From positions 1 through 30,754 of the forward strand of contig CAJURZ010000023.1 in assembly GCA_910588905.1 (NCBI GenBank): a stretch of 30,754 bases of DNA, in the 5' to 3' direction. The position numbers were made by a program, and so were the translations under genes. Positions 17,371 through 27,000 of the stretch are shown here, piece by piece; the stretch's first letter is position 1; the number at the start of each line of letters is the position of its first letter. The notes beneath the pieces are model-generated. The model was given only the letters and a program-made list of their open reading frames with translations. It was not told the DNA's origin and ran no database searches. The DNA is from an uncultured Eggerthellaceae bacterium. Lineage in GTDB: Bacteria; Actinomycetota; Coriobacteriia; Coriobacteriales; Eggerthellaceae.

Positions 17371-17940
17371 TCATTCCAACGGCCCGATGCTGTCAAGGGG
17401 CCAGTATTTGAAGATGGCCTTCCCGGATACCGAAGACACCGGGATGGATCCGAAATACCGAGAGTCTTGCGAATTGGTCCGATTATCCCCCATCACCCAG
17501 AGCTCTCCCTTGGGCACCGTATAGGGATAGACCACCGGAGAACCGAAGGAGGAGACGAGCGGCCAGGATTCCTTCCCGTCCGTGTAGGGCTCATCCAATT
17601 CCTTGCCATCCACATAGACCTTCCCGTCTATCAGCTGCACGGTCTGGCCTTCGGTAGCCACCACACGCTTGATGAGGGTGCGCGATGGTATCTCAGGATC
17701 TTGGAAGGTGACGATATCTCCCACCTTCGGATCAGAGCCGTAATAGGTGATCTTCTCGGAGAAGACGTTATCCCCGGTCATGATGGTGTCCTCCATGGAC
17801 CCAGAAGGGATCTCATAGGCCTGGAAGACGAAGGTCCGCAACGCCCATGCAGCGCAGACGATCAAGACCACCGTCACCAACAGGGAAAGGGCTGAGCGTA
17901 GGAAGCCCTTCTTCTTCACCGCATGCTCTCCTGAATACAT
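17371..17940 (-). CDS. lepB: Type I signal peptidase
   Basis: Membrane-bound Ser/Lys protease that removes signal peptides on the outer face of the cytoplasmic membrane. 189 residues with one N-terminal transmembrane helix (about 14-36). Then comes catalytic Ser48 in IPSGSM, catalytic Lys91 in TLIKRVVA, and the conserved GDNRTNSQDSRYFG box. The start is ATG at 17940, chosen for GGAGG four bases upstream (17949-17945); the frame runs on to 17997 without a better start. In Mycobacterium lepB lies between rplS and rnhB in the same gene cluster; here it stands between trmD and glyQ. Confidence 0.95.
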   Translation of the reverse strand: MYSGEHAVKKKGFLRSALSLLVTVVLIVCAAWALRTFVFQAYEIPSGSMEDTIMTGDNVFSEKITYYGSDPKVGDIVTFQDPEIPSRTLIKRVVATEGQTVQLIDGKVYVDGKELDEPYTDGKESWPLVSSFGSPVVYPYTVPKGELWVMGDNRTNSQDSRYFGSIPVSSVSGKAIFKYWPLDSIGPLE

Positions 17941-17974
17941 CAGCCCTCCAAGAGGTCGATCATCTTTGGAACGT

Positions 17975-18006
17975 AAAAAACGGCCGTCATCGGGCACAGG
18001 ATGCCC
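17975..18006 (-). terminator. Probable terminator downstream of trmD
   Basis: On the minus strand GGGCA-TCCTG-TGCCC forms a 5-bp hairpin, and CGGC/GCCG (18019-18016 with 17984-17981) can close an outer stem directly before a run of six T (17980-17975). It would end the rpsP-khpA-rimM-trmD transcript before lepB. The stem is interrupted, so efficiency is unclear. Confidence 0.45.
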
Positions 18007-18122
18007 TCAGATCCAGCCGCGTGCCATGATACCCCACCTGAGCGCCTGCACACGACAAATGCATGAATCCCCTCAAGAATGCATCTGCCACAGAGCCTCA
18101 AAGGCAGCGAAGGGCACCACCG

Positions 18123-18842
18123 CTAGATATCCCGCCCTTCAAGCAGGTCGGGGCGAAGGATCCGGGTGCGTTCGAGAGACTGCTCTTGCCGCCAGGCTTC
18201 GATGCGGGCATGATGGCCCGAGAGCAGCACTTCCGGTACCTCCATGCCGCGGTATTCCGCCGGCCTCGTGTATTGAGGATATTCCAACAGGCCCTCCGCG
18301 AAGGATTCGCTCTCAGCACCCCCCTCAGCACCCAGAACGCCGGGTATCTTCCGGACCACGGCATCTATCACTACCATAGAGGCCAATTCCCCGCTGGTGA
18401 GCACGTAGTCTCCGATGGAGACGACCTCATCAGCCAGACAGTAGGCCCGATCGTCTATCCCCTCATAGTGGCCGCAGACGAACACGAGCCGCTCCTCACC
18501 GGAGAGCTGAGTGGCCAGGGCATCTGTGAAGAGACGGCCTTGGGGGGCTAAGAAGATGACCTTGGCATCCCGGGGCTTTCCTTCAGCAGCCAGGGGAAGG
18601 GATCCCTCCTCAAGCCCCAAGACGCTCTCAACGGCCTTGAAGATGGGGTTGCACATCATCACCAGACCGCACCCGCCGCCGTAGGGGTAATCATCGGTCT
18701 TCTTGTGCACCCCCGATGCCCAATCCCTGAGGTCATGGGCGCGGAAATCCAGAAGACCCTTCTCCTGGGCGCGCTTCATCATGGACTCTCCCATGACGGA
18801 GTCATACATAGCAGGGAATGTGGTGATGGTGTCTATCCGCAT
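18123..18842 (-). CDS. trmD: tRNA (guanine37-N1)-methyltransferase
   Basis: SPOUT-class enzyme that methylates G37 next to the anticodon and prevents +1 frameshifting. 239 residues: N-terminal MRIDTITTFPAMYD, the trefoil-knot motifs DDYPYGGGCGLVM (50-62), FVCGHYEGIDDR (121-132) and IGDYVLTSGELASMVVIDAV (143-162). The C-terminal helical part contains PEVLLSGHHARI. Standard length. ATG start at 18842, 11 bases after rimM. Last gene of the rpsP operon; the usual next gene rplS is displaced. Confidence 0.97.
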   Translation of the reverse strand: MRIDTITTFPAMYDSVMGESMMKRAQEKGLLDFRAHDLRDWASGVHKKTDDYPYGGGCGLVMMCNPIFKAVESVLGLEEGSLPLAAEGKPRDAKVIFLAPQGRLFTDALATQLSGEERLVFVCGHYEGIDDRAYCLADEVVSIGDYVLTSGELASMVVIDAVVRKIPGVLGAEGGAESESFAEGLLEYPQYTRPAEYRGMEVPEVLLSGHHARIEAWRQEQSLERTRILRPDLLEGRDI

Positions 18843-18853
18843 GGGAAGCCCTC

Positions 18854-19372
18854 TCAGATATCCAGCAACCCAACGGGCAGCGTTACTTGGATCACCTGGG
18901 AAGCCTCATCCACCTCTTTCACGATGGCATCCACGAAGGGGATGAGCGCTTCTCCTGAATCCGGGCGCGCAACCTGGATGAGAGGCTGGACCCTATCCTC
19001 GCTCACATCCGTGACGGTACCCACCAGGCCCGCTTCCTCATCCATGACCGCGAAGCCCACGAGATGAGCGAAGGCACCGGAACCAGGGATGAGCGAAGGG
19101 GCCTCCCCCTTCACCAGCAGCGTGCAGCCGATGAGCCGCTCCGCTGAGCTGATGTCATCGATCCCCGTGAAGGTTGCCGTGCACCCCGCTTCCCCTTCGG
19201 CTTCGAAGGAGAGCACCCGGGAGAACCGAGGGACATCATCTCGGGGTGGTACGAAGGCAACCTCGAGCGAAGGCGCGGCAGACGCAAGGAAGGCTGAGGC
19301 CCCTATGAGCCTCAGCCTTCCCTCTAATCCCTTCGTACCAGCAACAGAGGCTGCCTTATGCCAGCCTCGCAC
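18854..19372 (-). CDS. rimM: Ribosome maturation factor RimM
   Basis: Assists 30S head assembly by binding S19. The 172-residue protein is more divergent than its neighbours. It still has the N-terminal VAGTKGLEGRLRL block, a PRC-barrel region (about 95-170) and the signature end LIPFVDAIVKEVD...LPVGLLDI. The start is GTG at 19372 and shares one base with the khpA stop (TAGTG), so translation is coupled. Position between khpA and trmD is the usual one. Confidence 0.93.
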   Translation of the reverse strand: MRGWHKAASVAGTKGLEGRLRLIGASAFLASAAPSLEVAFVPPRDDVPRFSRVLSFEAEGEAGCTATFTGIDDISSAERLIGCTLLVKGEAPSLIPGSGAFAHLVGFAVMDEEAGLVGTVTDVSEDRVQPLIQVARPDSGEALIPFVDAIVKEVDEASQVIQVTLPVGLLDI

Positions 19373-19623
19373 TAATCGATCAGCTCCACCTCGACATGGG
19401 CGCCCTTGCGCGAAGCGGCTGCCCGGGTGAGCGTGCGAATGGATTTGATGACGCGTCCCTGACGCCCGATGACCTTGCCTGCATCGGCTTCGTTCACACG
19501 GATCTCGATGGTGGGACGGCCTTCCTCGTCAGCGTAGGTCACCTGAACAGCATCCGGATCGTCCACCAAAGGGACGACGATGTATTCGACCAGCGCGCAG
19601 AGGTCTTGAGCGGTTGCATCCAT
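19372..19623 (-). CDS. khpA: KH-domain RNA-binding protein KhpA (YlqC/UPF0109)
   Basis: Small single-KH RNA chaperone; in Gram-positives it pairs with KhpB and affects division and envelope growth. The 83-residue protein has the KH signature GKVIGRQGRVIKSIRTL (GxxG = GRQG) preceded by IEIRVNEADA. ATG start at 19623, six bases after rpsP. The order rpsP-khpA-rimM-trmD is conserved in Bacillus and Mycobacterium. Confidence 0.95.
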   Translation of the reverse strand: MDATAQDLCALVEYIVVPLVDDPDAVQVTYADEEGRPTIEIRVNEADAGKVIGRQGRVIKSIRTLTRAAASRKGAHVEVELID

Positions 19624-19629
19624 GATGGG

Positions 19630-19872
19630 TTACGCGCTCTCTTTGACCTGCTTCATGAGGCTGGAGACGGTGTCAGAGACCTGCGCACCCTTCGCCACCC
19701 AAGCGTCGATCTTGTCCATGTCCAGCTCGATCAGCTTCGGGTTGGAGCAAGGATTATAGCGGCCGACCTGTTCGATGAACTTGCCATCACGGGGGCAGCG
19801 GGAATCAGAGACGACGACCCTGTAGTACGGGCGCTTCTTCGCGCCGTGCCTCGCAAGACGAATCTTAACCAT
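19630..19872 (-). CDS. rpsP: 30S ribosomal protein S16
   Basis: Early 30S assembly protein. The 80-residue sequence starts MVKIRLARHGAKKRPYYRVVV, the family hallmark, with FIEQVGRYNP following. I chose ATG at 19872, not the longer frame to 19947, because AAGGAGT lies eight bases upstream (19887-19881) and the upstream residues are not S16-like. First gene of the rpsP-khpA-rimM-trmD operon, with a promoter 47-75 bases upstream of the start. Confidence 0.98.
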   Translation of the reverse strand: MVKIRLARHGAKKRPYYRVVVSDSRCPRDGKFIEQVGRYNPCSNPKLIELDMDKIDAWVAKGAQVSDTVSSLMKQVKESA

Positions 19873-19918
19873 GTAGAGGTACTCCTTCTTCGTGCAGATA
19901 GAAAAACAGCAGTTCCAA

Positions 19919-19947
19919 ATCATACTTGCTCGCTCGTCCTTTTGCAA
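19919..19947 (-). promoter_or_regulatory. Sigma-70-type promoter for rpsP operon
   Basis: On the minus strand TTGCAA (19947-19942) and TATGAT (19924-19919) are 17 bases apart; 4 of 6 and 5 of 6 matches to consensus. Predicted start near 19912, leaving a ~40-nt leader with AAGGAGT before rpsP. Confidence 0.7.
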
Positions 19948-20008
19948 GCATGGTCAAAGGCGAGCGGGACCGAGCCTTCTGCGCCGCCGCGCCTTCGAAC
20001 TGAGACCC

Positions 20009-21358
20009 CTAGGAGCACACGCGGAAGCTCGGGGATATCAGACCGCCATGATCCAAAGCGATGACCCCTTCGCGACCCTCCCGGGAATACACCCCGGCAA
20101 GGGCGCCGTTGTAGGTATAGAGCCCCGGCATGGTATGCCAGTCTTCCACGCGCATCGCATCCCCATCGGCCCCCACGCGCGTTGGCATCAGGGAGATCAG
20201 ATGGGGCAGATAGTACTCTTGGACGATATAGCCGCTGTTCCAGTGCTCATCCACGATGCGCACCCACTCCTCTTCGCTGGCATCGATGCCCGCGAAGACG
20301 CCATGGGCACCGTAGTCATCCTCAGGCTTGAGGATCCACTGGTCCTTGTCGGCCTTGATGGCCTGGGCGGATATCGGAGCATCGTCTCGCAGCCGATAGG
20401 TGCGGGGCACGTGGGCCTTGACGAAGGCCCGTTCCTCTTCGGTCAAGAAAGCCAGGGTGGCCTCATCATGGAGGGCCACGGAGACCATCTTCGAATGGAC
20501 CACCGTGGTGCGGAAATGCCCGATGGTGCAGACATTCATATCCCGCGTAGCCTGGATGAACGCTTCGCACTCTCCAGGATGCTGGAGCATCTCGGAGGTG
20601 ACCGAGCGCCGGTAGATGGCATTGATGACGGTCCCGTCTGACGGGTCTATGAGATGCTCGCCGTCGTAGGTGAAGCTGCGAACGTCCACGAATCGCGCAG
20701 GAATGCCTGCCCGCTCGAAGGCGGCGATGAAGCGCACGAAATCGCTCATGACGCCGCTCTCCGTGAAATCCGTAACAGCCACGGTGGGCACCTCTGGGAA
20801 GCGCCCGCAGGAGCGATAGGTATCCATGAATGCCTTGACCCATGAGTCGAACAGGTCGAACTGCTCTAAGGGGTGCAGCTGGGAGAACCGACGGAACGCC
20901 TCCCCTTCCATGAGCGCGCGTCCGCATTCCCTATCCCGCGACATGGCCCCCGAGCCGTCCGTGTTGAATTCGCAGAACTTATAGCTCAAGTCCCGGTCAT
21001 CCAGGAAGATGTCGAAACGCGCCAAGGGCAGCAGCTCCTCATAGGGGCAGGGCATGAGGATGAGGTCCAAGACCTCTGGAGAGAAGTGGAAGAGCTCACG
21101 ATAGGCGGGAACGTCTAGGAAGCGGCGGATCACCTTGCCCAAGATACGGTGGGTGGTGGCACAGACCTCTTCGAGGAAAGCGACGTCTTCCGGGGAGAAC
21201 ACATAGGGGATGTAAGAGAACTCCACTGGGGCGCCATAGGCCTGGATGTCAGAGTCAGCTATCCGCTCCAAGGCCTGTTGCCTCCCGGGGATATCCCCTT
21301 CCAGTGACTCGACGACATCTATGTACTCTTCCCTGAGGTCATGCATGCCCATTCCCAT
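20009..21358 (-). CDS. Glutathionylspermidine-synthase-like ATP-grasp protein
   Basis: Probable ATP-dependent ligase forming an amide bond; the substrate is unknown. The 449-residue protein resembles the glutathionylspermidine synthase C-terminal family. It has FCEFNTDGSGAMSRDRE (128-144, the conserved E-x-N-xD segment), a central Rossmann-like part with VAVTDF (about 193-198), and WILKPEDDYGAHGV (about 342-355), the phosphate-clamping lysine region of the ATP-grasp. YIVQEYY follows. There is no amidase domain, unlike E. coli Gsp. ATG at 21358 follows AAGGAG by nine bases. It is a single gene between the DUF1461 gene (divergent) and rpsP, so context gives no pathway. Glutathionylspermidine itself is not implied. 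Confidence 0.8.
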   Translation of the reverse strand: MGMGMHDLREEYIDVVESLEGDIPGRQQALERIADSDIQAYGAPVEFSYIPYVFSPEDVAFLEEVCATTHRILGKVIRRFLDVPAYRELFHFSPEVLDLILMPCPYEELLPLARFDIFLDDRDLSYKFCEFNTDGSGAMSRDRECGRALMEGEAFRRFSQLHPLEQFDLFDSWVKAFMDTYRSCGRFPEVPTVAVTDFTESGVMSDFVRFIAAFERAGIPARFVDVRSFTYDGEHLIDPSDGTVINAIYRRSVTSEMLQHPGECEAFIQATRDMNVCTIGHFRTTVVHSKMVSVALHDEATLAFLTEEERAFVKAHVPRTYRLRDDAPISAQAIKADKDQWILKPEDDYGAHGVFAGIDASEEEWVRIVDEHWNSGYIVQEYYLPHLISLMPTRVGADGDAMRVEDWHTMPGLYTYNGALAGVYSREGREGVIALDHGGLISPSFRVCS

Positions 21359-21438
21359 GTGCCCCTGCTCCTTCCCGCCGTCCTACGACTGACCTTCTAA
21401 TATAGTGTATACCTATCACCGACGAGAGGACTCCTCCT
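21359..21438. promoter_or_regulatory. Divergent promoter region
   Basis: An 80-base spacer between two divergent genes. Its AT-rich core (around 21398-21415, reading CTAATATAGTGTATACC on the plus strand) could supply -10 boxes for both directions. No -35 box with correct spacing is convincing on either strand. Confidence 0.4.
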
Positions 21439-22305
21439 ATGACCAAGGCGTTCCAGCGCAAGCTCCTGGCCACCCTAGCCGTTCTGGCTCTTCTATCCAC
21501 CTATGTGGCTATCGGATTCGCCATCTGCGCCGGGTTCCCCCAGATCACCCGCAACCTCGCGAATGAGCACAGCGACTTCAACGGCTCACCCTATACCCAT
21601 GACACCCTTATGGAACTGGCTTTGGAAACACGGGATTACACCGTGGAAGACTATGATCGGGGATCTGCTGGCCTTGAAGGAGCCCACGAGGCGCTCGCCG
21701 CCGAAGTGGTGGATGCCGCCCGCACCTCCTCTGATGCTGGCTCCCCCACCGCTGATCGTTGGAACGTTGAAGCCCGCCAGGCCCTGGAAGAGGCTGACAT
21801 CTCACCCCTGGTGACCATGGAGGAGCTCTCCCAAGCAGGTCCCCAGTATGGCCTTTCCCGCGAAGCCCTGAGCCACCTGGATGACGTGAACGAGGTCATC
21901 TCCTCTTTGCGGATGCCGCTGCTGGGCATCACCCTCATCGCCGCTTTCTGCCTGATGGGGCTCGTCTATATGTTCGGCGCGAAGCCCGCAGGCTGGTCGC
22001 TCTTGATAGCAGGCTGCGCCACCCTGGGCCTCTTCGCCCTCGTAGGGCTCTGGGCGGCCTTCGGCTTCGATGGCTTCTTCGCCGTCCTCCATGGGCTCTT
22101 CTTCTCCGAGGGAACCTGGACGTTCCCTGCAGACAGCCTGCTCATCCAGATGTACCCCCAGGGGTTCTGGATGGGAATGGGGCTCTGGTGGCTGGGTGCG
22201 AGCTGCATCACAGCGGTGGCGTCCATCGTCATCGGATATCTGATCGTGCGCAAGAGGAAGCCGAACGCAGCGGAGGCTTTCGTCCCCGCAGGCCAGCAAG
22301 CCTAA
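21439..22305 (+). CDS. DUF1461 / TIGR01906 family membrane protein
   Basis: Integral membrane protein of unknown function. The 288-residue sequence has a first transmembrane helix at about 8-31, a long extracytoplasmic part to about 155, then helices near 157-179, 184-207 and 245-270. Family features: SPYTHDTLMELALETRDYTV (50-69), a SHLDDV box (145-150), and FAVLHGLFFSEGTW...DSLLIQMYPQGFW. Between DYD (71-73) and the HLDD box lies a ~70-residue Ala/Glu-rich segment. ATG at 21439 with AGAGGA about nine bases upstream. It is the only plus-strand gene here, convergent with gltX. Confidence 0.85.
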   Translation: MTKAFQRKLLATLAVLALLSTYVAIGFAICAGFPQITRNLANEHSDFNGSPYTHDTLMELALETRDYTVEDYDRGSAGLEGAHEALAAEVVDAARTSSDAGSPTADRWNVEARQALEEADISPLVTMEELSQAGPQYGLSREALSHLDDVNEVISSLRMPLLGITLIAAFCLMGLVYMFGAKPAGWSLLIAGCATLGLFALVGLWAAFGFDGFFAVLHGLFFSEGTWTFPADSLLIQMYPQGFWMGMGLWWLGASCITAVASIVIGYLIVRKRKPNAAEAFVPAGQQA

Positions 22306-22314
22306 AAGGCCGAA

Positions 22315-22330
22315 GCCCGCAGGTGCGGGC
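22315..22330. terminator. GC hairpin after the DUF1461 gene
   Basis: GCCCGC-AGGT-GCGGGC lies 9 bases after the stop at 22305. No T-run follows; it probably acts together with the next, stronger hairpin. Confidence 0.4.
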
Positions 22331-22354
22331 CAGGACACATAGGATGAAGTGGAA

Positions 22355-22379
22355 GCCCCGTGGCTGCTAGCCACGGGGC
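22355..22379. terminator. Strong hairpin between convergent genes
   Basis: A perfect 11-bp stem (GCCCCGTGGCT with AGCCACGGGGC) around a 3-base loop. It lies between the stop of the DUF1461 gene and the stop of gltX. T-runs are weak on both sides, so it is either a bidirectional terminator or a 3'-end-protecting hairpin for both transcripts. Confidence 0.65.
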
Positions 22380-22391
22380 CTTGAGGCAAGC

Positions 22392-24005
22392 CTATGAGAA
22401 CGCCGCTTCCAAAGTGGCATCAATGCGGGCCAAGACATCTTCGCGCAGGAGCAGTTCGATGGACTCGAACAGGGGCGGTGACACCATGTTCCCGCAAACC
22501 GCCACGCGCAGCGGCTGGAAGAGGAGCTTCGGTTTGAGCTCAGCCGCTTCGCCCCGGGCTCGGCATTCCTCTTGCAGGGCATCCGCCTCCCAGGGGATGG
22601 ATTCATCCGCCAGCACATCCCGGCAGATGGCAAGGGCCTCATCGGCACGCGCACCCTCCTTCTTGAGCACCTTCGTCACGCTCTTCTCGTCCAAGGCCAC
22701 GTTGGCACCCCAGAAGAAGTAGGCCAGCTTGTCGGGCAACTCGTTGAAGGTGGTCTGCCTCTCGATGGTGAGCGGATAGAGCTGCTCATACCAGGAATGC
22801 CGGGCGGAGACATCGGCCACCAGTCCCTGCCACTCCTCTTCGGGCACCTCGGCCCAGGGAGCCACCATCTCCTGGATGCGCTGGCGCTGCTGATCCTTAT
22901 CCAGGCTGGGGACCATCGAAGCGCCGCCTGTCACCTGACTGCCCAGGAAATGGGCGTAGGCAAGCCAGGGGGTTGCCAGGGAGAGCCACTCTCCCTTGCT
23001 CATATCCCGGATGTAGACGCCATCCAACCAGGTGAGCTTCTCTTCATCGAAGACGGCATCCTTCTTGGAGATGCGCGCGAGCGAGAACTCTCGGGTCAGC
23101 ACCTCCCGCGAGATGACCGTGGTCTCACCGTCCAGCGACCATCCCAGGAGCGCCAGGTAGTTCACCATGGCATCAGGGGCGAAGCCGCGGTCCCGGTAAT
23201 CCTCCACGTTCGTGGCTCCATGGCGCTTGGAGAGCTTCTTGCCATCAGGACCGAGGATCATGGGCAGGTGGGCGAAGGTGGGAACCTCATAGCCCAGTGC
23301 CTCATAGATGAGGATCTGACGCGGAGTGTTGGAAAGGTGATCGTCTCCGCGGATGACATGGGTGATGCCCATGTTCGCATCATCGCAGACCACGGCGAAG
23401 TTGTAGGTGGGCGTACCGTCTGAGCGGATGAGGATGAGATCATCCATCACCTCGGCCGGGAAGGACACCTCACCGTAGACCGCATCCGTGAACGTGATGG
23501 GGCCGTGGTCCTTCGGCACCCGCAGCCGCCAGACATGGGGCTCGCCCGCCGCGATGCGCTCCTGAGCTTCGTCCTCAGGGATATTCCGGCAGTGACCATC
23601 ATAGCCCGCATAGCCCCCTTCCGTCTGCTCCGCCGCCTTACGGCACTCATCCAAGCGCTCCTTGGTGCAGAAGCAGGGATAGGCCGCCTTCGCCTGGACG
23701 AGCCGCTCAAGGGCTGCCTCATAGGTGTCCATGCGCTGCGTCTGGAAGTAGGGACCAGCCGCACCTCCCACTTCAGGCCCCTCGTCCCAATCGAGCCCCA
23801 GCCAGCGGAGCGCGCGCAGGATGATCTGGGTGTTCTCCTCGGTGGAGCGCTCAGGGTCCGTATCCTCTATGCGAAGGATGAAGTCTCCCCCCTGGGCGCG
23901 GGCGAAGGCCCAGTTATAGATAGCAGTGCGCGCTCCCCCCAGGTGGAGCATGCCCGTAGGCGAAGGGGCGAAGCGCACGCGCACCCGGTTCGTAGCATCA
24001 GTCAT
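22392..24005 (-). CDS. gltX: Glutamyl-tRNA synthetase
   Basis: Class I synthetase charging tRNA-Glu. The 537-residue protein has the HIGH-type motif HLGG at 21-24 in APSPTGMLHLGGARTA, and the KMSKS-type KLSKR at 257-261. A zinc-ribbon-like cysteine set (C111, C113, C139) follows the Rossmann half. The helical anticodon-binding end carries PLRVAVCGN. It is somewhat longer than the usual 470-500. Whether it also charges tRNA-Gln cannot be told here. The ATG at 24005 overlaps the mfd stop by eight bases, so the genes are coupled. Confidence 0.95.
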   Translation of the reverse strand: MTDATNRVRVRFAPSPTGMLHLGGARTAIYNWAFARAQGGDFILRIEDTDPERSTEENTQIILRALRWLGLDWDEGPEVGGAAGPYFQTQRMDTYEAALERLVQAKAAYPCFCTKERLDECRKAAEQTEGGYAGYDGHCRNIPEDEAQERIAAGEPHVWRLRVPKDHGPITFTDAVYGEVSFPAEVMDDLILIRSDGTPTYNFAVVCDDANMGITHVIRGDDHLSNTPRQILIYEALGYEVPTFAHLPMILGPDGKKLSKRHGATNVEDYRDRGFAPDAMVNYLALLGWSLDGETTVISREVLTREFSLARISKKDAVFDEEKLTWLDGVYIRDMSKGEWLSLATPWLAYAHFLGSQVTGGASMVPSLDKDQQRQRIQEMVAPWAEVPEEEWQGLVADVSARHSWYEQLYPLTIERQTTFNELPDKLAYFFWGANVALDEKSVTKVLKKEGARADEALAICRDVLADESIPWEADALQEECRARGEAAELKPKLLFQPLRVAVCGNMVSPPLFESIELLLREDVLARIDATLEAAFS

Positions 24006-27000
24006 CTTCAGCGTCTCCTTCCAGAATCCCTCTGAGATATCTTAGAACAACGGAAGCCATATCCTCTTCCTCATCCGCTGCCAGAGGCAGCTTGCTCACC
24101 GGGATGATGGCCTTCTTCTTCTCGGGCAGATAGCGCCCACCTGAGCGCTTGAGGCGGATGCGCTGCTCCCGGTCAAGGGCAGCGTCCTCCAGATTCAGCT
24201 TCCCTGCACTCACAGATACATTGGTGATACCGCGTCGGGCCACATAGGCACGCAACCGCGCCTTCTGGAAGAGGCTCTTGGCCTCAGGGGGCATCCCCGG
24301 ATAGGCCTGCTCCAACTCTGATTCCAGGGAATCCACCTCTTCCACGGTGTAGGCGCTGGCAACCTTTCGGTACCACAGCACCCGCTCGGGGATGTCCGGC
24401 AGATACTCAGCAGAGAAATAGGTATGTCCCGGGATGTTCACCGTGATATCCGACATATCCCGCTCAGGGAGCACATCTCCTCCCGGGGAGGAGCGCACCT
24501 CGGACACAGCCCGATTCAGCATCTGGGAGAACAGGTCGAAGCCCACAGCGCTCATGTTGCCGGACTGCTCCGCCCCCAGGATGTCCCCGGCCCCGCGGAT
24601 CTCCAGATCCTTCAAGGCTATGCGCATGCCGCTGCCCAGGTCCTGGTTGTCCGCCAGCGCCATCAGGCGCGCATGGGCATCCTCTGAAAGGTAGGCGTCC
24701 TCAGGGAACATGAAGTAGGCATAGGCCTGGGTAGCAGAGCGGCCCACCCGGCCCTTCAACTGGTACATCTGCGACAATCCCAGACGCTGGGAGTCTTCGA
24801 TGATGAGCGTATTGGTATGAGGGTTGTCGATGCCGCTCTCTATGATGGTGGTAGCCACCAGCACATCCAGCTCACCGGCGGCGAAATCCTCCATGACCCG
24901 CTCCAGCTCATCCTTGGTCATCTTCCCATGGGCCACGCCCACCCGCGCCTCCGGTGCCGCCACAGCCACGCGCTCAAGGGCGTCCTCTATGGTGCGCACG
25001 CGATTGCTGACGTAATAGACCTGACCCTTGCGCGCCAGCTCATAGCGGATGGCAGCCGACACCACATCCGGGTCCCATTCCCCCACGTGCACCTTCACGG
25101 GCAGACGGTCATCCGGGGGCGTCAGGATGAGGCTCATGTCACGTACACCGGAGGTAGCCATCTGCATGGTGCGCGGAATGGGGGTTGCAGACAGCGTGAG
25201 AACATCCACCGATTCCCGCAGGTTCTTGAACTGCTCCTTGTGCCCCACGCCGAAGCGCTGCTCTTCGTCTATGATGACGAGCCCCAGTTCATGGGGATTG
25301 ACATCCCGGGAGAGCAGGCGATGGGTGCCCACCAGCACGTTCACCTCCCCCGAGGCGAACCCCGCAAGGCTTGCCTTCTGCTGGGCGGGACTGCGGAAGC
25401 GCGAGAGCACATCCACGCGCATGCCGAAGGGCTCCATGCGCTCCTTGAAGCTGGTGTAGTGCTGCTGGGCCAAGATGGTGGTGGGACAGAGCACCATCAC
25501 CTGACGTCCGTCCTGAGCAGCGGCGAAGGCGGCGCGGATGGCCACTTCGGTCTTGCCGAAGCCCACATCCCCGCAGATGAGCCTGTCCATGGGCCTCTTG
25601 GAGCGCATATCTCGGAACACGTCCTGGATGGCCCGCAGCTGATCGGGTGTCTCTTGATAGGGAAAGCTCTCTTCCATCTGCTGCATCCACGGCGTATCCA
25701 CCGGGAAGCTGTGGCCCTTGGCAGCCGCCCGGCGCGCATAGACATCCACCAGATCGAATGCCAGCTTGCGCGTGGCCTTCCGGGCCCGGGTCATGGCGCG
25801 AGACCAATCCGTGCTATCCAACCGCGTGATCTTGGGCTTGACCCCTTCGGGGCCCACATAGCGGGTCACCTTGTCGAATTGGTCGATGGGCAGGAAGAGC
25901 TTATCCCCTTCGGCATAGTCGAGCTCGATGTAATCCCGCTCCACACCGTCTATCTCCCGCAGGACGATGTCCTTGAACAGCGCGATGCCATAGGTGGAGT
26001 GGACCACATAGTCTCCCGGCGCATAGGGGAAGGTGATCTGGGTGATATCCACCTGCCTGCGCTGGCTGCCCTCCGCATTCATGCGCTTGGTGTCATTGAG
26101 GGATACCAGGGCCAGCTTCGCCTTGGGGATGATGAGCCCTAAGGGGATATCCTCCTCGACGATGTTCACCACTCCCCGGCGAAGGGCCTCCGGGTTCTCC
26201 CCCGTCTCATCAGCCACATCCCGGATGGGCAGGCCATGGTCCACCAGCTCCAGCTTGAGCCCCTCTCGGGCCCGCCCGTCCGGTACGCTCAAAAGGCAGA
26301 GGTAGCGTGCCTCGGTCCAGGTGCGCAGCTTGCCGAAGAGCCGCTCGGGCACCCCGGCCACATCGGTCCGCTTCACGGGCAGATCATCATCGGAGGCAGA
26401 GCCCACCTGCATGATGGAAAGGTAGGTGGCGCGCTCTCCCCTTCCGAAGGTGACAGCCAGAGGCTCTGTGTATAGGCCCTGAATGGGGAAGGAAGAAGCG
26501 CTCAGGCGCTCATCCATGCGCTCTTTCTCATGGGTCATGTTGTCCATGAGAGAGCGGGGCTCTATGAGCGCACAGAGCGAGTCAGCTCCGGCGTAATCCC
26601 CTATGGTGGCCGTCTTCGGGAAGATGTAGGGCAGAAGGGCTTCAGCCCCTTCGAAGCGCAAGCCCTCCTCAAGACAGGTGAAGAGTTCCCGGGCGGCCTT
26701 ATTGGTGAGCGCAGGCTTTTCCAAAGAGGCCCGTGCCCGGGCAAGGGTCTGGGCGCTCAGGGGGAACTCCGTCACCGGATAGATGGCGATGGAATCCAAT
26801 CCCGAGATGGTCTGCCCTGTGGCGGAGACGATGCGGCGCATCTCCTCCACCTCGTCCCCGAAGAGATCTATCCGCACGGGGAAATCAGCATTGCCTGGGA
26901 AGATGTCCACCGTACCGCCTTGGGTAGCGAAGGTACCCGGACCATCCAGTTCGCCGGTGTTCTGATACCCCATCTCCTCCAAGGTGCGCTTGAGGTCATC

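Noticed and set aside
24817..26142. 441-codon plus-strand open frame
   Set aside because: Shadow of mfd; His-rich low-complexity translation.
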